Assembly: GCA_020523905.1 (NCBI GenBank)
Contig: JAJAPZ010000015.1
Span: 1 to 51,384, forward strand
Origin: Candidatus Obscuribacterium magneticum
GTDB lineage: Bacteria; Elusimicrobiota; Elusimicrobia; F11
Reading direction: 5' to 3'
Length of the DNA: 51,384 nucleotides
In this document: positions 33,732-40,676 of the stretch, piece by piece
Numbering within the stretch: the stretch's first letter is position 1
Layout of the letters: the number at the start of each line of letters is the position of its first letter
Translations under genes and position numbers: made by a program
The notes under the pieces: model-generated
What the model saw: only the letters and a program-made list of their open reading frames with translations
Databases searched by the model: none
What the model was told of the DNA's origin: nothing

Positions 33732-35321
33732 TTGAAAGATGTGAATTATGAAACGGCCTTCGATAAGGAAGGGGTTCTTATCGATTTTAAAGAATTGAAG
33801 ACGTGGATACGTAATGGGTCGTTGATTAAAAAATTATTTCGATACCGTAAGGTGGAACTTATCACCTATCGTTTGGGCCTGTTACCCAAACCCTTTCTGA
33901 CGTGCCTGCTGCTTCGATCTTTGACAATAGGGGACTGCCGATTAAAGGACAAACAGAACCACGAGCAAGCCGTTACGTTTGCTTTGGTGTTCCGGCTTTT
34001 CCGGCATTTGTTAATGGATGGGATCAGCCTTGTTTTCATTTATCGGTGGGTTAAAAAAAGTCTTTGCATGATAGGCGGTTCAGAAAAGAATAGGATTCAT
34101 AGCGGGAAGCGACTTGACTTGCGGTTGCCGGCTCTTTACGTAAGGACGGATCTCTCGTTTGGCGTCGTGGCCGGGGGATCGGTGGGGCACATCGCGGGCG
34201 TTGTCAACAATATGGACCAATGGACCGCCAAACCCTTGATGATTACGAGCGATCGAATCCCGACGGTTAGAGATGACATTGAATCTCATATTGTTCTACC
34301 GGAAGCGAGGTTCTGGGATTACAACGAAATTCCCAGCTTTTTCTACAACGTTACGCTCTTCGAAGCGGCGCGGGCTATTATTGGTCATATGAAATTCTCT
34401 TTCGTTTATCAGAGATACAGCCGAAACAATTTTGTCGGTTTAAGGTTGGCGGAGTGTTATGGAATCCCGTTTGTTTTGGAATACAATGGACCCGAAGTTT
34501 GGATCGGACGTCATTGGGGGAACCGCTTGCCTTACGAAGCCCTAACTGAAGAAATTGAACTCCTGAATTTGCGGAAAGCGGAGATGATTGTGGTCGTCAG
34601 CCGTGTCATACACGAGGAGTTGGAGAGACGCGGCATTGACAAAAAAAAGGTTGTTTTTATTCCTAATGGCGTGGACACGAATCAATACCATCCGGGGATC
34701 GATGGCGGATCGGTTAGAAAAAAATATGGTTTGGAGGGAAAAATTGTTATTGGATTCATCGGAACCTTTGGGCGTTGGCATGGGGCCGAGGTTTTGGCTG
34801 AGGCGGCGGGTTTGATCTTTAAGTTTAATCCTTCGTTGGGGGACAAGATTCATTTCTTGCTGATCGGAGATGGGCCCATGATGCCCCAGGTGAGAGAAAC
34901 GATTGCTAAATATGACGTGTCTCCTCATGTTACCTTGCCGGGGCTTCTTCCACAGAGGGAAGGCCCTCGAACTATGGCTGCGTGCGATATCCTGGTCGCC
35001 TCTCATATTCCGAATCCCGATGGGACGCCCTTTTTCGGATCGCCGACAAAACTTTTTGAGTATATGGCCATGGGGAAGGGTATTGTTGCCTCTCGGCTGG
35101 ATCAAATCGGTGACCTGTTGGCTCATGGCCGGACGGCTTGGCTGGTGGAGCCGGGGGATCCCCACTCCCTTCAAGAGGGAATTCAGGTGTTGGTCAACGA
35201 CTTCTCTCTGTGTCAACGCCTCGGCCAAGCGGCACGGGAGGAGGTTGTCGCCAGATACACCTGGCGCGCCCACACACAACAAATCATTCAAAAGCTGAAA
35301 GAGGTCACGCATGGTGCGTGA
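33732..35321 (+). CDS. GT4 family glycosyltransferase
   Basis: A GT-B fold retaining glycosyltransferase of 529 residues with an unusual N-terminal extension of about 130. Nucleotide-sugar motifs: GGSVGHIAGVVNNM in the N-domain, FVLEYNGPEVWIGRHWG, VVVSRVIHEEL, FIPNGVDTNQYHPG, GFIGTFGRWHGAEVLAEAAG, IGDGPMMPQV, and SPTKLFEYMAMGKGIVASRL holding the E-x7-E donor site. TTG 33732 has no good Shine-Dalgarno and the true start may be further in. It overlaps the methyltransferase at 35311 by 11 bases. Its C-terminal 28 codons recur as a fragment at 38624. Confidence 0.85.
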   Translation: MKDVNYETAFDKEGVLIDFKELKTWIRNGSLIKKLFRYRKVELITYRLGLLPKPFLTCLLLRSLTIGDCRLKDKQNHEQAVTFALVFRLFRHLLMDGISLVFIYRWVKKSLCMIGGSEKNRIHSGKRLDLRLPALYVRTDLSFGVVAGGSVGHIAGVVNNMDQWTAKPLMITSDRIPTVRDDIESHIVLPEARFWDYNEIPSFFYNVTLFEAARAIIGHMKFSFVYQRYSRNNFVGLRLAECYGIPFVLEYNGPEVWIGRHWGNRLPYEALTEEIELLNLRKAEMIVVVSRVIHEELERRGIDKKKVVFIPNGVDTNQYHPGIDGGSVRKKYGLEGKIVIGFIGTFGRWHGAEVLAEAAGLIFKFNPSLGDKIHFLLIGDGPMMPQVRETIAKYDVSPHVTLPGLLPQREGPRTMAACDILVASHIPNPDGTPFFGSPTKLFEYMAMGKGIVASRLDQIGDLLAHGRTAWLVEPGDPHSLQEGIQVLVNDFSLCQRLGQAAREEVVARYTWRAHTQQIIQKLKEVTHGA

Positions 35322-36084
35322 GCGGCCTTTACCCCTTCCGAAGGAAAATATATATGGCCACCTCAATCGTCTTCATTGGATTCGTCATTTTCTCGATAAA
35401 AATCAACGAATTCTGGAATTTGGGTGTGGAACAGGATATATGATCACGTTCCCCTTGAGGAAGATTGGATTTAATGTTGTTGGTGTTGATACGGATGATA
35501 AAAGTATAGGTTTTGGCCTTTCCCAATTGAATTCGGACCAACTCCCATTTTTGAGGACCTGTTCCTTGTCTGAAATCAACGATGAATTCGAAGTGATCAT
35601 TGCTTCTGAAGTTTTGGAACATATCCCCGACTCCGATTTAGATTCTCAACTCGAAGAAGTGAAAAAGATCCTTGTTAAGGACGGATTGTTTTTGGTAACG
35701 GTTCCCAACGGCTACGGATGGTTTGAGCTGGAGCATTTTCTATGGTGGGGAGTTGGTATCGGCTCTCTATTGGAAAAGTTAAAAATTGTGAGCGCCGTGC
35801 AAAAACTAAAATCCATCTTCGGCTGTGATGCCATCGATGCCGTTTATCCATCCACCTTGTCGAGTTCCCCCCACGTCCAGCGTTTTACGTTGAAGTCGAT
35901 TACGGAAAAGTTAACGTCAAAAGGGTTCCGTATTGTTGAATGTCAAGGTTCTGTGCTGATATGCGGCCCTTTTTCCAATTTACTCTTTTCAGGTGTTGGT
36001 CCCGTTTTGAGGATAAATATCTGGTTGGGCGGAAAACTGACCCGTTTCGCTTCCGGATTTTATTTGGCATGCCGGAAGCGTTAA
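35311..36084 (+). CDS. Class I SAM-dependent methyltransferase
   Basis: Motif I is RILEFGCGTGYMITFPLRK, followed by VVGVDTDDKS and IIASEVLEHIPDSDLDSQL (post-II), then DGLFLVTVPNGYGW. A Methyltransf_23-like enzyme for a sugar or lipid hydroxyl. The start overlaps the GT4 stop, so translation is coupled. AT-richer than the GT4 gene's second half. The end is followed by the decayed tRNA-Arg copy at 36140. Confidence 0.82.
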   Translation: MVRERPLPLPKENIYGHLNRLHWIRHFLDKNQRILEFGCGTGYMITFPLRKIGFNVVGVDTDDKSIGFGLSQLNSDQLPFLRTCSLSEINDEFEVIIASEVLEHIPDSDLDSQLEEVKKILVKDGLFLVTVPNGYGWFELEHFLWWGVGIGSLLEKLKIVSAVQKLKSIFGCDAIDAVYPSTLSSSPHVQRFTLKSITEKLTSKGFRIVECQGSVLICGPFSNLLFSGVGPVLRINIWLGGKLTRFASGFYLACRKR

Positions 36085-36139
36085 CAAGTCAAGTGATGGC
36101 CATGGCCGTTTCATGCAATTGGCGTGCGATACAAAATTT

Positions 36140-36212
36140 GCGATCATAGATGAAGCGGAAGAGCACTTGCTTACGTGGAAAGTTGTTAGAGGTTCGAATC
36201 CTGCTGGTCTCG
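36140..36212 (+). pseudogene. Decayed tRNA-Arg(ACG) copy
   Basis: GCGGAAGAGCACTTGC (36154-36169) and the T-arm GGTTCGAATCCTGCTGGTC (36191-36209) match the intact tRNA-Arg(ACG) at 39495. The D arm, anticodon stem (CTTGC/GAAAG) and one acceptor pair are broken. It ends 19 bases before the methyltransferase ATG at 36231. Confidence 0.65.
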
Positions 36213-36230
36213 AGAGTTTAGGTGGAATCA

Positions 36231-37064
36231 ATGAGCATCGCGTTAGATGTTGAAGAGAAAATTAAATTAGTTTACTTCCAAGCCGTTGATTTTTTAAAGC
36301 CGTATATTACTTATGAAACGCGTAAAAAGATGTCTGTTCTTAATGTTTCGTCGAATTCTGATCAACCCTACGATTTTGTCAATTACTTAGAGCGGTCTTT
36401 TATTCGGTATAAAAGGTTGTTAAGCCTCGATGGCCGATCCCATTGGTTGGAAATAGGGGCTCTTTTCCCGGCGCTCCCAATTAGTCTAGCCCTCCTCGGC
36501 AATAAAGTAACGGTTGTTGAAGAATTTGGTTTTTATCCACCCGAAATAAGGAATATGTACGAAGATGTCCAGAAGAAATTTGGTGTTAAATTTGTGGATT
36601 GCAACTTTTCGGTGAAACCGGTCAATTTGGGCAGCGAATATGACCGTATAAGTTTGATGGGTGTGTTAGAGCATTTACCTTATACGCCCAGGTTCCTCTT
36701 GCAGAATGCCCATGCGCATCTAAATTCGACGGGGCACTTCTATTTGGACGTTCCGAATTTGTTTTATGCGCCAAATGTGCTTCGATTTCTGTCGGGCAAA
36801 CATATACAGCAACCCATCGACATTGTGTTTCGCAGCGGCATTCCATTTGTTGGACATCATCGCGAATATGCCATCGATGATTTAAAATACGTGGTTACGA
36901 ATTCAGGTTTTGAAATAGAACGGGTGGAATTATTTAATTATAGCTGTGATTTTCATTTTAGATATTTTTTCCGATCCTGGGCGTGGCCATTGATTTTGTC
37001 ACGAATAAAACCGTTGAGAGAGACGATATTTATGGAATGCAGGAAAGGCAAGGTTTCTGCGTAA
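36231..37064 (+). CDS. SAM-methyltransferase-like protein with degenerate motif I
   Basis: A 277-residue protein. HWLEIGALFPALPISLALLGN replaces the glycine-rich motif I (EIGxGxG), followed by VTVVEEFGFYPPE, EYDRISLMGVLEHLPYTPRFL (post-II), and HFYLDVPNLFYAPN. The fold is that of class I methyltransferases, but the SAM-binding glycines are largely lost (LEIGALFPALP), so it may be inactive or divergent. ATG 36231 is preferred over GTG 36222. It lies directly after a decayed tRNA-Arg copy and before another, and is distinctly AT-rich. Confidence 0.6.
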   Translation: MSIALDVEEKIKLVYFQAVDFLKPYITYETRKKMSVLNVSSNSDQPYDFVNYLERSFIRYKRLLSLDGRSHWLEIGALFPALPISLALLGNKVTVVEEFGFYPPEIRNMYEDVQKKFGVKFVDCNFSVKPVNLGSEYDRISLMGVLEHLPYTPRFLLQNAHAHLNSTGHFYLDVPNLFYAPNVLRFLSGKHIQQPIDIVFRSGIPFVGHHREYAIDDLKYVVTNSGFEIERVELFNYSCDFHFRYFFRSWAWPLILSRIKPLRETIFMECRKGKVSA

Positions 37065-37152
37065 ATCAAGGCCTATGGCAACACCCGTGTTGGCGAAAGC
37101 GTGATTTATCCTTCCGGTCAGGTTAGATCTCATCAAGCGTAGTAAGATTTGA

Positions 37153-37273
37153 GTGGCCATAGCTGGAGCGGAAGAGCCTGCCCGCCAAGAACCCGGCCCT
37201 TCAGGAATCGGGCACTCGGCAGGCGGGCATCCGCCGCGGCGGAGGGTCGCAGGTTCAAATCCTGCTGGCCACG
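37153..37273 (+). pseudogene. tRNA-Arg copy with the anticodon arm replaced by a GC-rich hairpin
   Basis: The acceptor ends GTGGCCA/TGGCCAC, the D-loop GCGGAAGAGC and the T arm GCAGGTTCAAATCCTGC are identical to the intact tRNA-Arg(ACG) at 39495. The D-stem has GCTGG in place of GCTC, and the whole anticodon arm is replaced by 66 bases (37178-37243) containing GCCTGCC..GGCAGGC and CCCG..CGGG stems. No anticodon remains. About 60 bases upstream are also homologous to the upstream flank of the intact tRNA. Confidence 0.75.
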
Positions 37274-37323
37274 ATTTGTCATCATAAATTCTGATCCCGT
37301 TGAAAGGGGCATGAGGTCAAGCT

Positions 37324-38121
37324 GTGGATAGAGACAAAGAAGAAGCCGTTAAACAATGGACCCATGATCCCTGTGGATTGCCCGATAATTGGGAAACTCT
37401 TGAAACCAAGGAGTTTTATGAATCAATCGATAGAAATAGATTTGAGGTCTATGCGCCCTGGCTCAAAAACGCTGTTAATTTCAGCAATTATCGAGCCAAG
37501 AAGGTTCTGGAAATTGGATACGGCTTAGGGACGGATTTGTTTCAGTTTGCCGCCGCGGGAGCCGACGTTTACGGGATCGACTTAACACCACGCCATTATG
37601 AGATGGCAAAAAGGAGATTTGATTTTTATGGGACGAAATCTGTTTTGCTCATTGGAGATGCTGAAAAGCTTCCCTTTCCATCCGATACATTTGATCTTGT
37701 TTATTCCTTCGGTGTGTTGCATCACACCCCCAATATCACATTGGCCTTAGCGGAAATATACCGTGTTCTAAAACAGGGCGGTGAAGCCGTCATCGGTGTC
37801 TACAATAAAGCATCTGTTTACTTTTTGTTGGGTTTTCTGTTTCCATCTTATTTAATGAGATTTCGGTTCTTGAAGGAGAGTTATCGAAGGCATATGTCCC
37901 GCATCGAGTACCGGAAAAATAGCGATGCTTGTCCATTGGTAAGAGTTTACACGGCCCGTGGCTTGAGGACGCTATTAAAGGATTTTAAGCACGTTGTTAT
38001 TCAGCGATATCACTTGAAAAAAGAACACTTCGGCCCTTTTCGATTTTTTGTTTCAAATGAGCTCATTTCAAAATTGGAACCACATGCGGGCTGGTACTTG
38101 ATCGCAAAAGCCGTGAAGTGA
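37324..38121 (+). CDS. Class I SAM-dependent methyltransferase
   Basis: A 265-residue enzyme. VLEIGYGLGTDLFQFAAAGADVYGIDLTPRHYE is motif I and the acidic post-I (core EIGYGLGTD, GIDLTP), LIGDAEKLPFPSDTFDLVYSFGVLHHTPN is motifs II-III (core DAEKLPFP, FGVLHHTPN), and EIYRVLKQGGEAVIGVYN ends strand 5. GTG 37324 is the only good start. It sits between a broken tRNA-Arg and the first tadA copy, splitting what in the second copy is a direct tRNA-tadA neighbourhood. The substrate is probably a glycan sugar or lipid. Confidence 0.8.
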   Translation: MDRDKEEAVKQWTHDPCGLPDNWETLETKEFYESIDRNRFEVYAPWLKNAVNFSNYRAKKVLEIGYGLGTDLFQFAAAGADVYGIDLTPRHYEMAKRRFDFYGTKSVLLIGDAEKLPFPSDTFDLVYSFGVLHHTPNITLALAEIYRVLKQGGEAVIGVYNKASVYFLLGFLFPSYLMRFRFLKESYRRHMSRIEYRKNSDACPLVRVYTARGLRTLLKDFKHVVIQRYHLKKEHFGPFRFFVSNELISKLEPHAGWYLIAKAVK

Positions 38122-38163
38122 GATCGCCTGCAAACATTCTCCCTTTGTTCATCCCGAAATCCA

Positions 38164-38679
38164 ATGTCTAGCGAACCCGATAAGATTTCCCATCTTGTCT
38201 TCATGAGTAAAGCATTGACGCTGGCCCGGCGGGCAGAGAAAAAGGGAGAAGTACCCATCGGAGCCCTTCTCGTTGTGGAAGGGAAAATAGTGGCCCGAGG
38301 GCATAACCTCACCCGGTCCAAAAAAGATCCCACCCTTCATGCGGAGATGGTTGTCATCCGCAAAGCCTCTAGATTACTTGGCAATGAGAGATTGTTGGGC
38401 GCCACTCTTTATGTGACTCTCGAACCCTGTGCGATGTGCGCGGGGGCGATCGTGCAGGCCCGAATTCTCTTGGTTGTGTATGGAGCGTCAGATCCCAAAG
38501 CGGGGGCGTGCGGCTCTGTCATGAGGGTCATTCCGAACCGTCGGCTGAATCATCGGCCGGCGGTGGTGAAAGGGGTGTGCGCCAAGGCGTGCGGGGAGTT
38601 GTTAAAGGCATTCTTTAGACGACGGAGAAGAGGTCGTCGCCAAGTACGCCTGGTGTGCCCATACCCGGCAGATCATTGA
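38164..38679 (+). CDS. tadA: tRNA-specific adenosine deaminase TadA, copy 1
   Basis: Converts A34 of tRNA-Arg(ACG) to inosine. It is complete in its catalytic part: His59-Ala-Glu61 (TLHAEM) and PCAMC with Cys89 and Cys92 binding zinc. About four fifths of residues match copy 2 at 39618. The C-terminus differs: after FFRRRRRG the frame runs into the 3' end of a GT4 gene fragment, giving RRQVRLVCPYPADH instead of KIRF. That junction shows a recombination break in the gene end. The tRNA that should precede it (37153) is broken. Confidence 0.9.
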   Translation: MSSEPDKISHLVFMSKALTLARRAEKKGEVPIGALLVVEGKIVARGHNLTRSKKDPTLHAEMVVIRKASRLLGNERLLGATLYVTLEPCAMCAGAIVQARILLVVYGASDPKAGACGSVMRVIPNRRLNHRPAVVKGVCAKACGELLKAFFRRRRRGRRQVRLVCPYPADH

Positions 38680-38710
38680 AAAGTTAAAGGTGCGGACAAC
38701 GCCGGGGTGA
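38624..38710 (+). pseudogene. C-terminal fragment of a GT4 glycosyltransferase gene
   Basis: In the frame starting at 38624 the sequence reads EEVVAKYAWCAHTRQIIEKL, against EEVVARYTWRAHTQQIIQKL at the end of the GT4 protein at 33732-35321. It is joined to the tail of tadA copy 1 within GGAGAAGAGG. No upstream GT4 sequence is present. Confidence 0.75.
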
Positions 38711-38809
38711 GTTCGCAATCCCCTGGGTGCATGCGTGAGGTCACTTTAAAGAAAGCCGATAATTTTTGATAGGATTCCCTTTATATTTGTGGCTGACGTT
38801 TGAGAAGAT

Positions 38810-39013
38810 ATGAAAAGAGTTTGGATTCATAAAGCCAAGTCATTTCGTGAGGCCGAGATGTTCGACCTCAATTATTACATCAACATGTCACCATCAAAGA
38901 GATTGGCAACAGTCCAATATTTACGTGAACTCTGGATGCGGTTCAGGAAAAATAGACATGGGAATTATAGAGAAAGATTACGAAGAGTTTTTAAAATTAT
39001 TAAACAAGCATAG
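38810..39013 (+). CDS. Small basic protein, partner of the downstream nucleotidyltransferase
   Basis: A 67-residue, very basic protein (MKRVWIHKAKSFREAEMFDL, then SPSKRLATVQYLRELW and RERLRRVFKIIKQA). GAGAAGAT precedes its ATG. It overlaps the nucleotidyltransferase by 56 bases. From memory, similar small proteins often sit before MNT-type nucleotidyltransferase genes in candidate-phylum genomes, so I think it is real, perhaps an antitoxin-like or DNA-binding partner. No named domain is recognised. Confidence 0.6.
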   Translation: MKRVWIHKAKSFREAEMFDLNYYINMSPSKRLATVQYLRELWMRFRKNRHGNYRERLRRVFKIIKQA

Positions 39014-39446
39014 GGTCAAGTATTGCATCGTGGGAGCCTATGCATTGGCTTTTTATGCCGTCCCACGATACACCAAAGACATGGACGTTTTTATGGAACA
39101 ATCTCGAGATAACGCCTCGAAGATCTTAGCGGCTCTTCGAGATTTTGGGTTTGCAAATTTGCGTTTAACGGAAAAGGACCTAGTGGAACCGCATACGACG
39201 ATCCAATTGGGTTATGAACCGGTCCGGATAGACTTGGTGAGTTCCATTGACGGATGTTCATTTCGACAAGTGTGGAAGAATCGCAAAAAGGGAAGTTATG
39301 GTAAAGAAAAGGTGTTTTTTATTGGATGGAGGGACCTCATCCGAAATAAAGAAGCCAGCAATCGCAAGCAAGATCAAGCCGACCTTGAATTGTTGAGACG
39401 ATACTCTATGAAATTTAAAAAGAAATCTGGAAAGGCGAAGGCGTGA
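38958..39446 (+). CDS. MNT-type nucleotidyltransferase domain protein (AbiEii/DUF6036-like)
   Basis: A 162-residue protein starting at ATG 38958. VKYCIVGAYALAFYAVPRYTKDMDVFM carries the minimal nucleotidyltransferase motif (G-x-x-A-L-A then KDMDVF with the DxD metal pair). LDGCSF-like and FIGWRDLIRNKEASNRKQDQADLELL (core NKEASNRKQDQADLE) are the conserved C-terminal helix of this group. Such proteins form toxin-antitoxin-like pairs with a small upstream protein. Earlier in-frame codons from 38847 overlap the small protein and are not a plausible start. Confidence 0.75.
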   Translation: MGIIEKDYEEFLKLLNKHRVKYCIVGAYALAFYAVPRYTKDMDVFMEQSRDNASKILAALRDFGFANLRLTEKDLVEPHTTIQLGYEPVRIDLVSSIDGCSFRQVWKNRKKGSYGKEKVFFIGWRDLIRNKEASNRKQDQADLELLRRYSMKFKKKSGKAKA

Positions 39447-39494
39447 TTTATCTTTCGGGTCAGGTTCAATCTCGTTAAGCCTAGTAATATTTAA

Positions 39495-39566
39495 GTGGCC
39501 ATAGCTCAGCGGAAGAGCACTTGCCTACGAAGCAAGGGGTCGCAGGTTCAAATCCTGCTGGCCACG
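39495..39566 (+). tRNA. tRNA-Arg(ACG), intact
   Basis: Acceptor GTGGCCA/TGGCCAC, D arm GCTC/GAGC, anticodon arm CTTGC-CTACGAA-GCAAG with ACG at 39527-39529, T arm GCAGG-TTCAAAT-CCTGC, discriminator G, no encoded CCA. ACG is the tRNA whose A34 needs TadA, and tadA copy 2 begins 52 bases downstream. Confidence 0.95.
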
Positions 39567-39617
39567 AAACATTTTTTGGGTCCATACCGGACGCTTTTGC
39601 GTTAATCCTGGAATCCG

Positions 39618-40103
39618 ATGTTTAACGAATCCGATCAATCCTCCCATTTCGCCTTCATGCGAAAAGCGTTGACGCTGGCCCGGCAGGCGGAGAAAAAGGG
39701 AGAAGTGCCCGTCGGCGCCCTTCTCGTTAAAAATGGGAAAATAATGGCTCGGGGGCAAAACCTCACCAGAACCAAAAATGATCCCACCCTTCATGCGGAG
39801 ATGGTGGCCATCCAGAAAGCTTCCAAAAGGCTTGGCAATGAAAGATTATTGGGCACGACTCTTTACGTGACGCTCGAGCCCTGCGCGATGTGCGCCGGGG
39901 CGATTGTGCAGGCCCGAATTCCCTTGGTTGTATTTGGAGCAAACGATCCCAAAGCGGGGGCGTGCGGCTCTGTCCTGAAAGTCATTCCGAACCGTCGGCT
40001 GAATCATCGACCGGCGGTGGTGAAAGGGGTGTGCGCCAAGGAAAGCGGGGAATTGTTAAAGGCATTCTTTAGACGGCGGAGAAGAGGTAAAATCAGGTTT
40101 TGA
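39618..40103 (+). CDS. tadA: tRNA-specific adenosine deaminase TadA, copy 2
   Basis: Catalyses A-to-I editing at position 34 of tRNA-Arg(ACG), whose gene lies just upstream. TLHAEM gives the His-Ala-Glu and PCAMC the zinc Cys pair, and GSVLKVIPNRRLNHRPAVVKGV is the normal C-terminal domain. Length 161 is typical. It is probably the ancestral-type copy, since its tRNA neighbour and its C-terminus are undisturbed. Flanking sequence upstream resembles that of copy 1. Confidence 0.93.
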   Translation: MFNESDQSSHFAFMRKALTLARQAEKKGEVPVGALLVKNGKIMARGQNLTRTKNDPTLHAEMVAIQKASKRLGNERLLGTTLYVTLEPCAMCAGAIVQARIPLVVFGANDPKAGACGSVLKVIPNRRLNHRPAVVKGVCAKESGELLKAFFRRRRRGKIRF

Positions 40104-40120
40104 GAGCGTGATTTTCGGTT

Positions 40121-40245
40121 TGCCCGGCTTCGTCCGCCGCAACGGACTACGCCGGGCAGTCTTCGCATTTTTGTTATTTGATACTGAGTTTTTGGCTGGC
40201 TTGCCAGGCGTAGCCCTACTTTGCAAAACAAGTAGGACGAAGGCC
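40121..40245. repeat. Two REP-like hairpins in opposite orientation (BIME-like) before ssrA
   Basis: Hairpin 1 (40121-40158) is TGCCCGGC..GCCGGGCA with GTCCG/CGGAC inside and a TTC/TAC mismatch. Hairpin 2 (40207-40245) has CCTACTT..AAGTAGG inside GGCGTAG..GACGAAGGCC. Both show GGC-TTCG or GTAG internal loops, and hairpin 2 is in reverse orientation. This is the layout of paired REP elements, often mobilised by RAYT transposases. A promoter for ssrA (e.g. TTGATACT near 40188) may lie between them. Confidence 0.7.
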
Positions 40246-40594
40246 GGGGGTGATCTGGTCTCGACGGTGGTTGAGGCAGTGTCTGTCGCAGGCCGGAGTT
40301 GGACGACGGCTCCGTTATCAAGTCGCCCACATTCATAACTGCCAACACAGAGTTGGCCCTCGCGGCCTAAGACGCCGCGACGTTCGCCCCAAGACGCCCG
40401 GGATTGGGGGAGGAACGTCATGACCGGGACCGGTCTTTAAAGCGCGTCTCGTCTTTGAAGGCTTAAAAACAACGAGGCTGGCGGTTCGGTGGTTCTGTCT
40501 AGTGACAACCGGATCGCGAGATTACGACTGGGCTAAGCCTGTAGGGACACCATTGGCTCCCCATCGGACGCGGGTTCGATTCCCGCCACCTCCA
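40246..40594 (+). ncRNA. ssrA: tmRNA (transfer-messenger RNA)
   Basis: The tRNA-like ends pair: GGGGGTG (40246-40252) with CACCTCC (40587-40593), discriminator A, T arm CGGGTTCGATTCCCG. The 5' part GGGGGTGATCTGGTCTCGAC is the conserved tmRNA start. The tag reading frame starts at GCC 40341 after ATAACT and ends at TAA 40368-40370, predicting the tag ANTELALAA. The length of 349 is typical. With SmpB (49991) it rescues stalled ribosomes and marks the product for proteolysis. Confidence 0.95.
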
Positions 40595-40603
40595 GCCTTC
40601 GCT

Positions 40604-40628
40604 CCTTCATTCGCTGCGCGAATGAAGG
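40604..40628 (+). terminator. Hairpin after ssrA, possible terminator
   Basis: CCTTCATTCGC (40604-40614) pairs perfectly with GCGAATGAAGG (40618-40628) around a TGC loop. It lacks a T tract afterwards, so it may be a processing hairpin or a repeat rather than a strong Rho-independent terminator. Confidence 0.5.
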
Positions 40629-40676
40629 GGCTTTGGCCGGCAAGCCGAGTGTGAAGTACGTTGAGTTAACGCCCTT

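Noticed and set aside
37153..37273. Selenocysteine tRNA or long-arm tRNA with TCA-like loop
   Set aside because: The CCCTTCAGG stretch gives no proper anticodon stem, and both ends are nearly identical to tRNA-Arg(ACG). An interrupted tRNA-Arg is the simpler explanation.
40108..40338. Open frame of 76 codons after tadA copy 2
   Set aside because: It covers the REP hairpins and the first part of the tmRNA. The RNA gene explains the sequence.
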